A stretch of 64,000 bases of DNA from JADJPO01 sp963724535 (GCA_963724535.1 CAVRVD010000016.1:1-64000), one strand, 5' to 3'; numbered from the stretch's first letter, positions 1 to 9,386 are shown. The notes: generated from the letters alone by a model not told the origin. Translations and numbers: made by a program.

Positions 1-980
1 ATGGTCGCGTTGACGCGGGTGAACATCGCCCGCGCGGCGTGGTAGGTCAACGCCCGGAACGGTCGCCGCAGCGTCCACCACAACGGTTCGTCCCCTCCCC
101 GCGGGACCTGTCCTTCACTCTGTGCCTGGTAGAGCCGTAACCACACGAACGCATCCGGGGAGGCCGGCAGTTGCTGTAACGCCCGAGTCCCCTTGCGGAT
201 CACTGTGATCAGCTGCTGGCCCGGGTCGGCGTCCGCCTGACGGGCACCGAGTAGCTCCGCAGCCCGAGCCCCGGTGGACACCCAGAAAGCGACCAACGCC
301 CGGTCCCGCAGCGACGGCAGCCGAGCGAACAACTCGTTGAACATCGCATCGGGGATGCTGCGCGGGATCCGCTGGGCCAACCGCGGTCGGAACAACCCCG
401 ACCGCTGATTGTCGTGAGCATCCATCGGGTTGTGATGAGCGTTCCCACCCCGGCCGCGGCGACCTCGCGCCAACGGGAACGGGTTGACCATCGGGCCCGT
501 CCCGGCCTCGAGGTGGAAGTCGTAGAAGTGCCGCAGGACGCTCTCGCTGTGCACCACGGTGGCCGCGGCGAACTTGCGACCGGGTGACGGCTTGCCGGTC
601 AACGCGTTCGGTGTCCCAGGTGCGGCGCGGGCAACCGATCCAGAAGCTGAGCCAGATCGTGCTCGGACAGGCTTGTCAGCGATCTGCAGCCAACGGGAGA
701 AGTCCCGGGCCTCGCCACGGGTCGCCTGGTCCCAGGGTGCCTCGATCGCCCAGCAGAACCGGAACCACCGCAACAGGTCCAGCGCGTAGGAGCGCTGGGT
801 GCTCGCGGCGCGCCCGGCCGCCTGGAGATCATCCAGGTATGCGGCGACGGGTTCGACAACTTCGCCCGATGCGTCCAACACCCGGTAGGGCGCCCACGGA
901 TCGCCCGTGGCCCGAAGCGAGCCCACCAACGGGACCACCACGGCCGCCAGGTCCCGCCACGGCTCGTCTTGTCCGATCAT
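1..980 (-). CDS. Tyrosine-type site-specific recombinase/integrase, 3' end beyond the window
   Basis: Reading the minus strand from an ATG at 980, one frame stays open to the left edge, giving at least 326 residues. The N-terminal half resembles the SAM-like core-binding domain of XerC/phage integrases (a helix with AYLDDLQAAGR, then TQRSYALDLLRWF near residues 50-70). The catalytic domain begins around residue 210: RDRALVAFWVSTGARAAELL carries the box I arginine (GAR), followed by the beta-strand motif ITVIRKGTRALQQLP. The HxxR and tyrosine motifs lie beyond the edge, so activity cannot be judged. The start lies inside the 3' end of the truncated ATPase reading frame, so the gene probably arrived by a separate insertion. 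Family assignment is firm, substrate site unknown. It is the only integrase in the window and could act on the tRNA-tagged array, but nothing here proves that. Confidence 0.8.
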   Translation of the reverse strand, partial: MIGQDEPWRDLAAVVVPLVGSLRATGDPWAPYRVLDASGEVVEPVAAYLDDLQAAGRAASTQRSYALDLLRWFRFCWAIEAPWDQATRGEARDFSRWLQIADKPVRARSGSASGSVARAAPGTPNALTGKPSPGRKFAAATVVHSESVLRHFYDFHLEAGTGPMVNPFPLARGRRGRGGNAHHNPMDAHDNQRSGLFRPRLAQRIPRSIPDAMFNELFARLPSLRDRALVAFWVSTGARAAELLGARQADADPGQQLITVIRKGTRALQQLPASPDAFVWLRLYQAQSEGQVPRGGDEPLWWTLRRPFRALTYHAARAMFTRVNAT

Positions 981-1518
981 GGTCGGGGACCGTAGCGGCG
1001 CCAGCAGGCATCTGTGCGCTGAACTGGGAGAACGGTTCCGGTAGTGCAGTCAATAGGTCCATCTCGCTGTTGGTCAGGAGCCTGAGTTCTTCGAGTTGGT
1101 CGGCGCCGAGCAGGTGCGCCTCGTCCAGCACCACGGTGGTGTGGCGGCCGCGTTCGTGTTCCTCGGCGGCAAGCAGGTCCATGGTCTGCGGGATCAACGC
1201 TGCCTTGTGGAAGCGGGGGACGCCGCCCAGAGCGGTGACGATGCACCCGTAGAGGCCGCGGCCGCCGACGGTCGGGTTCCCCAGGTAGATGATCGTGTGG
1301 CGGCTGGAGTCCAGAGCGGCCAGGGCCGCCCGCACGGCCACGGTCTTGCCGGCGCCGACCTCGCCGGTGACCACGCCCAGGCCGCGTTCACTGATGCACC
1401 AGTCGATCCGGGCGACCGCTTCGGCGTGGGTGCCGTGGCGGTGCAGCATCTGCGGCGCCAACGCCCGCCCGAACGGGGTCTTGGTGAAGCCGTAGGTCGA
1501 CCTCAGTTTCTCGATCAT
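829..1518 (-). pseudogene. Transposition ATPase (ExeA/IstB/TniB-like AAA protein), 3'-truncated
   Basis: This is the AAA ATPase partner of the adjacent DDE transposase; its ATG overlaps the transposase stop (ATGA). The Walker A motif GEVGAGKT is near residue 53 and Walker B VVLDEAH near residue 130. Similarity to full-length ATPases of this type stops at about residue 155 (LLTNSEMD, position ~1056). The remaining ~75 codons read through the integrase promoter and coding region in another frame and resemble nothing. The usual C-terminal part (QRI..R.. sensor and lid region) is missing. The protein would bind ATP at best, so transposition in cis is doubtful. It is probably a casualty of the integrase-bearing insertion. 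Confidence 0.75.
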
Positions 1519-3071
1519 GGCGTCACCTCGACCGTGTCGTCAGCGACAGCGTCCTCGCCCGCGTCGTCTTCGGTTGCGTCGTCCTTGGTCGCGTCCTCGT
1601 CGTCGCCGCCGATGCCGGGCAGCTGTAGTTGACCCGGGACCTGCTCGTCGGGTGCGGGCTCATCGGGCACGGGCTGGTCGGGCGCGGGTTCGGCACGCAG
1701 GTGGGCGTATTGGACGCGGTGGGCCAGTTCGGTGGTGTGCTGTTGTTCGACCAGGTGCAGGTAGTCGATCCCGGTCGGCACCGGTGGCGGTGGTGTGGCC
1801 TCGTCGGGGCGGGCCTTGGCGTGGACGTGGCGACCGACGACGTGCGGGACAGCCTCGCCCATGGACCGCCCCTGCCAGCGGACCTCGATCCGGGTCAGGT
1901 CGAACGGGTCGAAGACAAGCTCGACCTTGCGCCCGACCAGCACGGCATCGACCTCGTACTTGTTGGCGTGCAACCCGACGGTGGCGGTCTTGGTCACGGT
2001 GCGCCACTCCGACCACAAGAACGCCTCCCGCAGCTGCGCCGCCGACGCCATCCGCGGGGTGAACGGTGAGGACCCGGCTGGCGGTCCGGCCGTCGGTCCG
2101 ACCGGTGAACCGGTGGTCCAGCGGTGCAGGGGCGCCTGCCCGGTCTCGGTGTGCTCGCGCCGGTGGTAGACGGTCTCGACCCAGGCGGTGAACAGGGTGT
2201 TCAGGTGGGTCATGTCGTCCAGCTCACGGCCGGAACCGATCTCGACGAGGAACTGCTCGCGCACGGTCCGGAAGAAGCGTTCGATCTTCCCCCGCCCGGC
2301 GGGCTGGGCGGGCCGCGAATGCACCAGACGGATACCCAGCACGGCGCAGGCCCGCTGCAACTGCTTGTCGATCATCGCCGAGCCGTTGTCGAGGTAGATC
2401 GACTCCGGGATCCCGCGGGCGGTCAGGCCGTTGTGCAGCGCGGCTTCCAGGCGGACGGTGTCCTCACGGCGGGCCCACCGATACCCGGTCAGGAGCCGGG
2501 AGTGGTCGTCGATGAACGCGCACAAGATGGCCTTGCGCCCGCCCACGGTCGGGCCGTGCAGCGCGTCCCCGGTCCACCGCTGGTTGGGTGCCTCGGCCTC
2601 GAACCGGCCGAACGCCTCCGGCGGCAGTCCGTCGGGGCGGGTGTTCAGCTCCAGGCGCACGAAGTGGCGTTGCAGGGTCCGCTCGTCCGGTGACCAGCCC
2701 GACTGCGCCCGCAGGATCGCCGCGATCTGCGCCGCGGTCCGCGCCGGGACCTCCCGCTTGAGCGCCACCGCCACCTCCAGCACCTGCGCCGGGGTCCGCG
2801 CCGACACCTTCGGCGGTGTCGGGACCAGGGCCTCGAACCCTCCCCGGCGCCAGTCCCGCAACCACCGGTCCAGCGTGGCCCGCGACACGTGCACCGGTGT
2901 CCCGAACGGCCCCTCGTGCTCACGCCCGGCGAGGGAGCGGACCAGCCGGCCCCGCGCCCGGGTCGACAACCTCGCATCGGCCGCCTGACAGATCAGGGAG
3001 TACCGGAACAACCCGACCGCCCGAGCCCGCTCGGCCCGCACCCGCTCTTCGTCCTGGCTGAACCCCACCAC
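1515..3071 (-). CDS. DDE transposase with N-terminal HTH and C-terminal Mu-type beta-barrel region
   Basis: A 518-residue protein starting at GTG 3071 (or GTG 3068), four to seven bases after AAGGAG. A longer upstream frame is open but reads antisense to the next gene and was rejected. The N-terminus carries helix-turn-helix features (VSRATLDRWLRDWR near residue 55). The integrase-like core has the acidic triad: D in TGDALHGP, D in YLDNGS, and E in GRGKIERFF exactly 35 residues after the second D. The ~150-residue tail contains a Mu-C-like strand region (LHANKYEVDAVLVGRKVEL) and an acidic D/E-rich end. It forms an operon with the ATPase (overlap ATGA), the arrangement of IS21/Tn7-like transposons. 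The transposase itself looks intact. Confidence 0.82.
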   Translation of the reverse strand: MVGFSQDEERVRAERARAVGLFRYSLICQAADARLSTRARGRLVRSLAGREHEGPFGTPVHVSRATLDRWLRDWRRGGFEALVPTPPKVSARTPAQVLEVAVALKREVPARTAAQIAAILRAQSGWSPDERTLQRHFVRLELNTRPDGLPPEAFGRFEAEAPNQRWTGDALHGPTVGGRKAILCAFIDDHSRLLTGYRWARREDTVRLEAALHNGLTARGIPESIYLDNGSAMIDKQLQRACAVLGIRLVHSRPAQPAGRGKIERFFRTVREQFLVEIGSGRELDDMTHLNTLFTAWVETVYHRREHTETGQAPLHRWTTGSPVGPTAGPPAGSSPFTPRMASAAQLREAFLWSEWRTVTKTATVGLHANKYEVDAVLVGRKVELVFDPFDLTRIEVRWQGRSMGEAVPHVVGRHVHAKARPDEATPPPPVPTGIDYLHLVEQQHTTELAHRVQYAHLRAEPAPDQPVPDEPAPDEQVPGQLQLPGIGGDDEDATKDDATEDDAGEDAVADDTVEVTP

Positions 3072-3144
3072 GCATCTCCTTCGCTCCCGGGCGAATCCGT
3101 AGGGAATCCGCCGACCAGTCGCGAGGATCGCTGACCCACCAGCC

Positions 3145-3741
3145 TCACCCCAAGGGCCAGCTCGTGTTGATCGACACCATGGCCAGTCCCGCGACGAGCA
3201 GACAACCATTGGTGACCGCCGCGGCCTGCTGCCACGGCGACACCGCGCCCACCACCCCCAGACGCCGACGGGCCGCGCCGGCACACACCCCGACTACCTC
3301 CACCGCGTCCGCGAACACGCTGCGGTGCACCGCAAGCGGACCAGTCAACGGGTCCAGCGCCACCAGCAGACCCGTGAACACCGACCGCACCACCTCGGCG
3401 TTACGGGCGAACCCGCGCAGCCAGCCACGCACCGTCGAGACCGGCCGCTCCAGCCGCACCGCGATCCGACGGTGACCGGCACCGCTCGCCTTGGCCAGCA
3501 GCGCCGCACCGATCACCTCGACCCCGTCAGCGCGCCGCAACAGACACGAGACCGCCAGCAGCACGTGCGTCAGCAAACAGGCCCGACACCGAGCACGACG
3601 CGGCCGCAGATCACCCACACCCCGCACCGACCGCGCCCGCGCATACCCCCACGGGGCCAGGCCCCCACCACACGGGCAGACCAGCTCCCCGGCCAGGAGA
3701 CGCTGCTCGACCTCGACGACGTCGCTGCCTACCATGACCAC
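3145..3741 (-). CDS. Zinc-finger/HTH accessory protein of the transposon (DUF6431-like)
   Basis: A protein of about 198 residues with GTG 3741 after AACGGAGG; ATG 3735 is an alternative start. A CxC...CxxC cluster (CPCGGG, then RCRAC about 35 residues later) suggests a zinc-binding head. It is followed by a helix-turn-helix stretch (HRRIAVRLERPVSTVRGWLR) and a hydrophobic C-terminal segment. Proteins of this build commonly sit just upstream of this transposase-ATPase pair in actinobacteria; I recall them as DUF6431, but could not check. The gene is co-directional with the transposase, 73 bases away. A role in target choice or transposon regulation is inference. Confidence 0.6.
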   Translation of the reverse strand: MVMVGSDVVEVEQRLLAGELVCPCGGGLAPWGYARARSVRGVGDLRPRRARCRACLLTHVLLAVSCLLRRADGVEVIGAALLAKASGAGHRRIAVRLERPVSTVRGWLRGFARNAEVVRSVFTGLLVALDPLTGPLAVHRSVFADAVEVVGVCAGAARRRLGVVGAVSPWQQAAAVTNGCLLVAGLAMVSINTSWPLG

Positions 3742-3828
3742 GGGTGCCTCCGTTGCACCAAGCACCGGCCCTCCCGCCCGGCCAAGGACTGGGGAGGGCC
3801 GCTGCGCTGTCCAGAACGTGATCAGACT

Positions 3829-3936
3829 GTCGTCGCACACGAACAAGGGGCCACCCCAAGGCAGCCCCTGCGACCATCATCACGGCCAGCGCCGCCCCAC
3901 CACCGCGCCAGCCTCACGTGCGGTGTCGTTCTACAC
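3829..3936. repeat. Two imperfect 12-bp repeats near the transposon end
   Basis: GTCGTTCTACAC at 3925-3936 touches the abiEii breakpoint, and GTCGTCGCACAC lies at 3829-3840. They share GTCGT and ACAC in the same spacing and orientation, as expected of transposase-binding repeats at the end of Mu/Tn7/IS21-like elements. The other end of the element is not available for comparison. Confidence 0.35.
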
Positions 3937-4089
3937 GCGGTACAGCCGTTCGACCAGCTGATCGTATGCGTACTGGCGTTGCAGGTCGGCCAGCGGCCAG
4001 GGACTGTCGGCGGCATACCGGCGCAGCCGGTCGGTGACCGCGGAGCGGGCGGCCTGTGGGGTGGCGTACGGCGGCTCGGGCGCGGTCAC
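3931..4089 (-). pseudogene. AbiEii toxin remnant, first 52 codons only
   Basis: The GTG at 4089 overlaps the AbiEi stop (GTGA), the normal coupling of an AbiE pair. The peptide starts TAPEPPYATPQAARSAV and continues with ADLQRQYAYDQLVERLYR, the typical N-terminal helix of AbiEii nucleotidyltransferase toxins (usually ~300 residues). It then hits a stop at the edge of the transposon. The whole nucleotidyltransferase core is missing, so no toxin can be made. Confidence 0.7.
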
Positions 4090-4799
4090 GGAGCGCCCTT
4101 CGTTGTCGCGCTGGTCCCGGTCTCGACGGCCCGCGCCGCACCCACCCAGCCATCGCGCTCGGGCTCGTCGCTGAGGCCGAGCAGCCAGTCCAGGAGCCCG
4201 ATCCCGTCGTCGTCGGGGAATCCATACCGGCGCGCGAAAGGCTTGAGCGCCTCGGCCACCGCCCTGGGGGTCTCGATCGCCTCGCGCAGCCCGTCGGCGA
4301 GGATCTGGCCGACCGCTTCGGGCTCCTCCCGCGAGTGCAGCATATCGGCAGCGATCTGGTGCAGCCGTGTCACGGGCAGCCCGCTCCGCGTCGTCCAATC
4401 GGCCGTGGCGAGGGTGCCGAGGTGCAGCCGTACGTCAACCCTGCGGGTCTGGCGACGCATCGGCAGGGTGAACTCGTGGACGTCGGCCGGCAGATGCCCG
4501 ATCCCGTACAGCGCGGCAGCCGAGCGGTGCGACACAACCCCGTGGTTGGGGCCTCGTTCCCACACCGCAACCGCGGGGTGGAGCTGCAGCCAGGCGGCGC
4601 GAAGATCCAGGTGCTCGATGCCACCGGTGCCCCGCACTCGGTAGACACCGTGCGCCACCCGTTCCAGGATGCCGTTGCGTACCTGGCGCGCCAGCGTCGA
4701 CCACGCCACCCCCATCGCTTCTACTTGTTGAGTCGTCACCAGACCCCACTGCTCATCGGCCAGTGACAGCACCGACGACCAATGCTCCGACCGAGACAT
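4086..4799 (-). CDS. abiEi: AbiEi-type antitoxin, orphaned
   Basis: A 237-residue protein. The N-terminal ~55 residues form the winged-helix AbiEi antitoxin domain (LADEQWGLVTTQQVEAMGV, then LARQVRNGILERVAHGVYR). The C-terminal part (VVSHRSAAALYGIGHLPADVHEFTL and onward) is the antitoxin domain seen in type IV AbiE systems. In such systems AbiEi represses its own promoter and counters the AbiEii nucleotidyltransferase. Here the downstream toxin gene is reduced to 52 codons by a transposon, so AbiEi remains as a lone DNA-binding protein. It could still protect against related toxins elsewhere. The gene is full length and shows no frameshift. Confidence 0.75.
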   Translation of the reverse strand: MSRSEHWSSVLSLADEQWGLVTTQQVEAMGVAWSTLARQVRNGILERVAHGVYRVRGTGGIEHLDLRAAWLQLHPAVAVWERGPNHGVVSHRSAAALYGIGHLPADVHEFTLPMRRQTRRVDVRLHLGTLATADWTTRSGLPVTRLHQIAADMLHSREEPEAVGQILADGLREAIETPRAVAEALKPFARRYGFPDDDGIGLLDWLLGLSDEPERDGWVGAARAVETGTSATTKGAP

Positions 4800-4811
4800 A
4801 TCTGCATTCTA
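4797..4811 (-). promoter_or_regulatory. Probable leaderless promoter of abiEi
   Basis: On the minus strand TAGAAT (4806-4811) is followed by six bases and then the ATG at 4799, and no Shine-Dalgarno sequence is present. A -10 box at that distance puts transcription start at or next to the A of ATG, as in leaderless actinobacterial transcripts. Confidence 0.4.
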
Positions 4812-5616
4812 TATCGGTATCGCCATGGAACGAAGACTCGACTCATGGGCGGGGCAGGGGAACGGTGCGAATCCGGATGGCTGCGGCAAATACGCGGCAA
4901 CGTTGTGGGGCATCCCCGCAAAGAGATAGGTACCCCCAGGGGTAGTTGCTGACGTCCCCCCACGTGGGGCAGGTGCGCGGGCCTCAGAGGTCGTGACGAG
5001 CTTGCGGATGGATGTCACCGCGAGCACGGGCATCGATCACCGATGACCGCCGGTAGGCCGCCGTGCTCGACCGGGCGGGCCTATTGGCGAGAGGACATCG
5101 CCAACGTGGTCGTTGCGTTCCTCCACGAGGGTCCGGTCGTCTTGGCAGGCTTGCTGGGGAACCCGTCTACCGCACTCGAGGGGGCGGCCAGGACCGCCGC
5201 GGCTCGGGTCCGTTGATCTAGGGCCAGTGCCGCTGTGGCAGCGTGAGTTGGTCGCCGAGGCTGTGGTCCCTCGGCCGGCGAACCCAGACCGATGACGACG
5301 TCACGTGGCTCAATGCGAGATACGTGAGGGGGCTCCCATCCCAGGGGTGCTCGGCGACCGTGGGACGTCGAGCGGGCCATTGACAGGACGGCGCGGTGCG
5401 TCATGGACGAGTAGCCGGGTTCTCGTTCGGCCTATCGCCCTGGTTCGGTTCGTGGCATTCGACCGGCTTCGTGACCACGCTTCGTGAGCTGGCGGATGGG
5501 GCCGTTCGAGTCCGCCGCCCACTGCTGGAGTGAACCTGAACTAACGCTATGGAGTTGATCGCTAACTCAGGGTCATCATCGAGGTGCATGGAAGCGACGA
5601 TCCTGAGGAGTTCGGC
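4812..5616. other. Intergenic region without a convincing gene
   Basis: Between abiEi and the first subtilase gene I find no complete gene. It holds a TACCCC/GGGGTA palindrome at 4931-4944 with flanking sequence like that of the cassette array (GCGGCAAATACGCGG near 4874). From about 5385 it holds a block shared with the region upstream of the second subtilase copy. A short open stretch around 5075-5215 (YWREDIANVVVAFLHEG) has codon-like composition but no start or recognisable family. Confidence 0.5.
4931..4944. repeat. Palindrome of the ATACCCC/GGGGTAT family, copy 1
   Basis: TACCCCCAGGGGTA has perfect 6-bp arms. It is the outlying member of a set of five similar palindromes; the other four lie in the tRNA-tagged cassette array. 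It sits between abiEi and the first subtilase pair. Confidence 0.45.
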
Positions 5617-7280
5617 ATGGTGTTCGCTCGACGCACACTGGGGACGGCCTGGCGTCCCCTGACCGCGGCCGGTCTGGCGCTGGCAGTGGCGGCCGGCCCC
5701 GGCGCCGGCCTGGCCGAGGCCAAGCCCAAGAACGACCAATCGTCCAGACGACGACGACGTCGTCGACGACGACCATGTCCGACTGGTCTGCGTCGCTGGC
5801 GGCCGCGTTCGAGGCTGAGCTCACGAACACGACCGGGGATCTGTCGGCCAACCAGAAGGGCAGGTTCGACCCGGTGAAGGATCCGGGCTCGCTGTACAAC
5901 GTGGCGCGGATCATCGGCGCGGACCGGTCCTGGGAGGCCGGCTACACCGGCGCGGGTGTGGACGTCGCGGTGATCGACACCGGTGTCTCGCCGGTCCCTG
6001 GCCTGACCAGCGGCAATGTGGTCAATGGTCCGGACCTGTCGTTCGACTCCCAGAGCCCGAACCTGGCCAACCTGGATGCCTTCGGCCATGGCACGCACAT
6101 GGCTGGGATCATCGGCGGTCGCGACCAGGTCGGCGCGCCGGCGAGCTACGCCGACCCGAGCCGGTTCGCCGGGATCGCCCCGGACGCTCGGCTGGTCAGC
6201 CTCAAGGTCGGCGCGTCCGACGGTGGCGTGGATGTGTCCCAGGTGATCGCGGCGGTTACGTGGGTCACCGAGCACGCTCGCACCGACGGGCTGAACATCC
6301 GGGTGCTGAGCCTGTCCTACGGCACGGACGCGTCCAGCTGGTCGCTCAGTGACCCGCTGACCCACGCGGTGGAGCAGGCCTGGGACGCCGGGATCGTGGT
6401 CGTCGTGGCGGGCGGCAACGATGGCACTGACCGGATGACGCTGGCGAACCCGGCGATGTACTCGAGGGTGATCGCCGTCGGCGCGAGCGACGCCCAGGGA
6501 ACCGTGGACACCGCCGACGACACCGTCCCGTACTTCTCCGCCCGGGGGAACCTGCTGCGGCATGTCGACCTTGTGGCGCCCGGGGCCCATGTCGCCAGTC
6601 TCTCCGTGCCCGGTTCGGTGATCGCTGAGGACAACCCGAAGGCCGTGGTGGGTTCGCGGTTCCTGCGCGGCAGCGGCACCAGCCAGGCCGCCGCGGTCAC
6701 CGCCGGCGCCGCCGCACTCCTGCTGCAGCGCTACCCAAAGCTCACGCCCGACCAGGTCAAAGCGATGCTGATGGCGAGCGCCCACGGGGCGACCGGGACG
6801 TCGACGACCTTCCGAGGGGCCGGCGTGCTCGACATTGGAGCAGCTCAGCTGATGGCCCCGCCGAAGGTGTCCTCGTCCTTCGGCTACGCCACCGGGACCG
6901 GCTCGCTGGACAGGGCCCGGGGCACGTCGCGGGTGGAGATGGACGGTGTGGAGCTGGCCGGTGAGCAGGACATCTTCGGCAAGCCGTGGGACGCCGCCCG
7001 GTTCGCGGCGCTGGCCACGACCCGGTCCACGTGGTCGGGCGGCTCGTGGAACGGAACCGAGTGGATCGGGACCGGCTGGACCGGCACCTCCTGGACCGGG
7101 CAGACCTGGGCCGGGCGGTCCTGGACCGGTCGGTCCTGGACGGGCAGGTCGTGGACCGACTCCACCTGGTCCGGGCGCTCGTGGACCGGACGCTCGTGGA
7201 CCGGGGAGGCCTGGACCGGAAGGTCCTGGACCGGACGCTCCTGGACCGACGCCACGTGGTCCGGCGCGGTGTGGATGTAG
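5617..7280 (+). pseudogene. Secreted S8 subtilase with W-pentapeptide tail, frameshifted (copy 1, gene A)
   Basis: The ATG at 5617 follows GAGGAG by six bases and begins a signal peptide (MVFARRTLGTAWRPL, then an Ala-rich core) identical to the intact copy at 21176. At 5745-5770 a CGA/CGT/ACG-rich tract is 29 bases long where the intact copy has 27. This puts the signal peptide and protease in different frames. The protease frame is then open from 5775 with all catalytic parts: IDTG (Asp), GHGTHMAG (His), AGGNDG (oxyanion Asn) and GSGTSQAAA (Ser). It ends in about 15 tryptophan pentapeptides (GRSWT type). An internal ATG at 5775 could give a cytoplasmic protease without export. A sequencing error in the GC-rich tract is the main alternative. 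Confidence 0.75.
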
Positions 7281-7378
7281 CCGCGATGAGACCGATGCCT
7301 CGACCCCATGCCCGACCAGCCGACCCATCACGCGACGACAACGCTGCGACCCAGCGGCCGATCAGAAGGGGAACTCCG

Positions 7379-9165
7379 ATGAGCTCGTTCCGTGCAGGCC
7401 CGGTGAGCCGATGGCTCGCGACCACGGGCCTGGTGGGTGCGCTCGGTCTCTCCGCCTTGGCGCTGCCGCCTGCTGCTGCCGCCGCCCCGGCCCCGGCCCG
7501 GCAGGCTCGTCCGCCGTCGCGGCTAGCCCGGCCGGTTCCTACATCGTCCGTGCTCTGCCAGGACAGGTGGACGACGTGGTCCGAGAGCTCGCGTCCCGCG
7601 GGCTCCGACCGGGGCGCCGGATCGGGATCATCGACGCCGTCACCGTGGAGCTGCCGGTCGGCGCCGCCGAGGCCCTGCGCGCCGAACCCGCGGTCGCGTC
7701 GGTGACCGCAGATGCCCCGGTGACTCTGGCGGGGTCGAGCTATGACCCCTCCGCCGACGTCGGCTCCCTGTACAGCGTGGAGGCGATGACCGGCGTCCGA
7801 CAGTCGTGGAAGAACGACGCGACCGGCGACGGCGTCGACGTGGCCTTGATCGACTCCGGGGTGACCCCGGTGCTCGGCCTGTCCGACCCCGGGAAGATCG
7901 TCAACGGACCGGACCTGACCCCGGAGTCCCAGAGCACCGGCACCCGGTACCTGGACACCAACGGGCACGGCACCCACCTGGCCGGGATCATCGCCGGACG
8001 CGACCCCGGCATCGACCCGGTCCAGAACAAGGCCAAGTCAGCGCCGTTCCTGGGGGTGGCCCCGGATGCGCGGATCGTGTCGGTCAAGGTCGCCGACGCC
8101 CGCGGCAACTCCGACGTCTCCCAGGTCATCGCCGGGATCGACTGGGTCGTGCAGCACGCCGACGATCCCGGGATGAACATCCGGGTGCTGAACCTGGCCT
8201 TCGGGACCAACTCCACCCAGTCCTACCGGCTCGACCCCCTGGCCTACGCCGTCGAGGTGGCCTGGCGGTCCGGGATCGTCGTGGTGACCTCCGCCGGGAA
8301 CGCCGGGAACGCCGCGGAGCAGCGGTTAACCACCCCCGCCAACGACCCGTTCGTCATCGCCGTCGGCGCCGACGACCTCAACGACTCCGCGAGCCTCAAC
8401 GACGACACCATCCCGGGCTTCTCCAGCTACGGCGACGGTCAACGCAACCCCGACCTGGTCGCCCCCGGCGCGCACGTCCAGAGCCTCCGGGTCCCCGGCT
8501 CCTACATCGACACTCAGTACGGATCGACCGGCCGGCTGGACAACCGGTTCTTCCGCGGCAGCGGCACCAGCCAGGCCGCCGCGTTCGTATCCGGCGCCGC
8601 CGCGATGCTCCTACAGTCCGCCCCGACGCTGACCCCCGACCAGGTCAAGCTGTTCCTGCGCTCCAACGCCCGGCCGCTACCCGCCGCCGACCCCCAGGCC
8701 CAGGGCGCCGGCCTGCTCGACATGCGCCAGATGACCCCACCCACCAGCAGCGGCCGGCAGACCTGGACCCCCTCCACCGGGCACGGCTCCTTGGAGGCCT
8801 CTCGCGGCGACGCCCACCTGGTCCAGGGCGGGGTCACCCTGACCGGCGAGAAGGACATCCACGGCCAGACGTTCAACGCGGCCACCATGGCAGCCCTCGA
8901 GGCCACCGGCAGCAGCTGGGCCGGCGGAACCTGGAACGGCAAGTCCTGGGCCGGATCGTCGTGGGCCGGCTCCTCGTGGGCCGGGTCCTCGTGGGCGGGG
9001 TCGTCGTGGGCCGGCTCCAGCTGGGCAGGGTCGTCCTGGGCGACAGGCACCTGGAACGGATCCTCATGGGCGGGATCGTCCTGGAACGGGTCCTCCTGGG
9101 CCGGATCGTCCTGGGCCGGGTCCTCGTGGGCCGGCAAAGCATGGGCCGACAGCTCCTGGTCATGA
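7379..9165 (+). pseudogene. Secreted S8 subtilase with I9-like propeptide and W-pentapeptide tail, frameshifted (copy 1, gene B)
   Basis: The ATG at 7379 follows AAGGGGA. The signal peptide (SSFRAGPVSRWLATTGLVG) matches the intact paralogue at 22933. Near 7490-7505, in a CCGGCCCC-type tract, one base is missing relative to that copy, so the frame changes directly after the Ala-rich region. From there the second frame is complete. It has the propeptide-like part (GSYIVRALPGQVDDVV), catalytic IDSG, GHGTHLAG, SAGNAGN and GSGTSQAAA, then a GSSWA pentapeptide tail to the stop. As read, no exported enzyme would be made. It lies 98 bases after gene A in the same operon-like order as copy 2. The same kind of break in both genes of this copy is striking. 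Confidence 0.75.
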
Positions 9166-9311
9166 CCACCGTGAGGTGAAGCGTCGTCCGCACCTGCCGA
9201 TGAGAGAGGCGCCCGCGCGGGCCGACTGCCGGTGGCGGTCGGCCCGTCGTCGCGCCGCCGTCCTGGGAGCGCCACGTGAAGGGCTGGAGCAGGGACGGCA
9301 GGTGACGGCCG

Positions 9312-9386
9312 TTGAGCTGGGTTCGCAGACCGTCAGCGACGGGCGGCGCGCTGGCGCTGGTCGTCGCTCTGCTCACCGTCTCGGCT
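9312..9386 (+). pseudogene. Truncated start of a GGDEF-EAL gene
   Basis: TTG at 9312 opens a peptide SWVRRPSATGGALALVVALL that parallels the first ~25 residues of the GGDEF-EAL protein at 24839, including the same unusual TTG start preceded by an in-frame TGA. Similarity ends at about 9386, where transposase sequence continues in the same frame. No signalling domain survives. Confidence 0.65.

Larger units (their letters stand above)
1..3938 (-). mobile_element. Composite mobile region: integrase plus DDE transposase/ATPase element
   Basis: Four co-directional mobility genes occupy the left edge. The right boundary is placed at about 3937, where the AbiEii reading frame abruptly ends. The left boundary is outside the window. 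The ATPase truncation at about 1056 shows at least two insertion or recombination events, the integrase unit being the younger at that junction. Confidence 0.65.
5385..9386 (+). repeat. Segmental duplication, copy 1 (subtilase pair plus start of GGDEF-EAL gene)
   Basis: This ~4-kb block matches 20955-24910 through the upstream region (about 190 bp of near-identical leader), both subtilase genes and the first ~25 codons of the GGDEF-EAL gene. The homology stops abruptly at about 9386, at an IS1634-type transposase fragment. The third gene was therefore lost after duplication. Coding parts have diverged, mostly at third positions; the leader and the signal-peptide codons are the best preserved. 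Confidence 0.75.

Noticed and set aside
3072..3284. N-terminal extension of the transposase to 3284
   Set aside because: The extra codons are antisense to the end of the accessory gene at 3145 and precede a clear AAGGAG plus GTG at 3071.
5041..5215. Short coding-like stretch (YWREDIANVVVAFLHEG) between abiEi and the first subtilase
   Set aside because: No start codon with ribosome-binding site and no recognised family; probably a gene relic at best.
5745..5775. Programmed ribosomal frameshift in subtilase A1
   Set aside because: No slippery heptamer with downstream structure is apparent, and the paralogue encodes the same junction in one frame. Indel or decay is simpler, though not excluded.
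6990..9165. Tandem DNA repeats at the subtilase 3' ends as CRISPR or minisatellite
   Set aside because: They are in-frame 15-bp codon repeats for W-pentapeptides; there are no spacers or constant repeat-spacer lengths.
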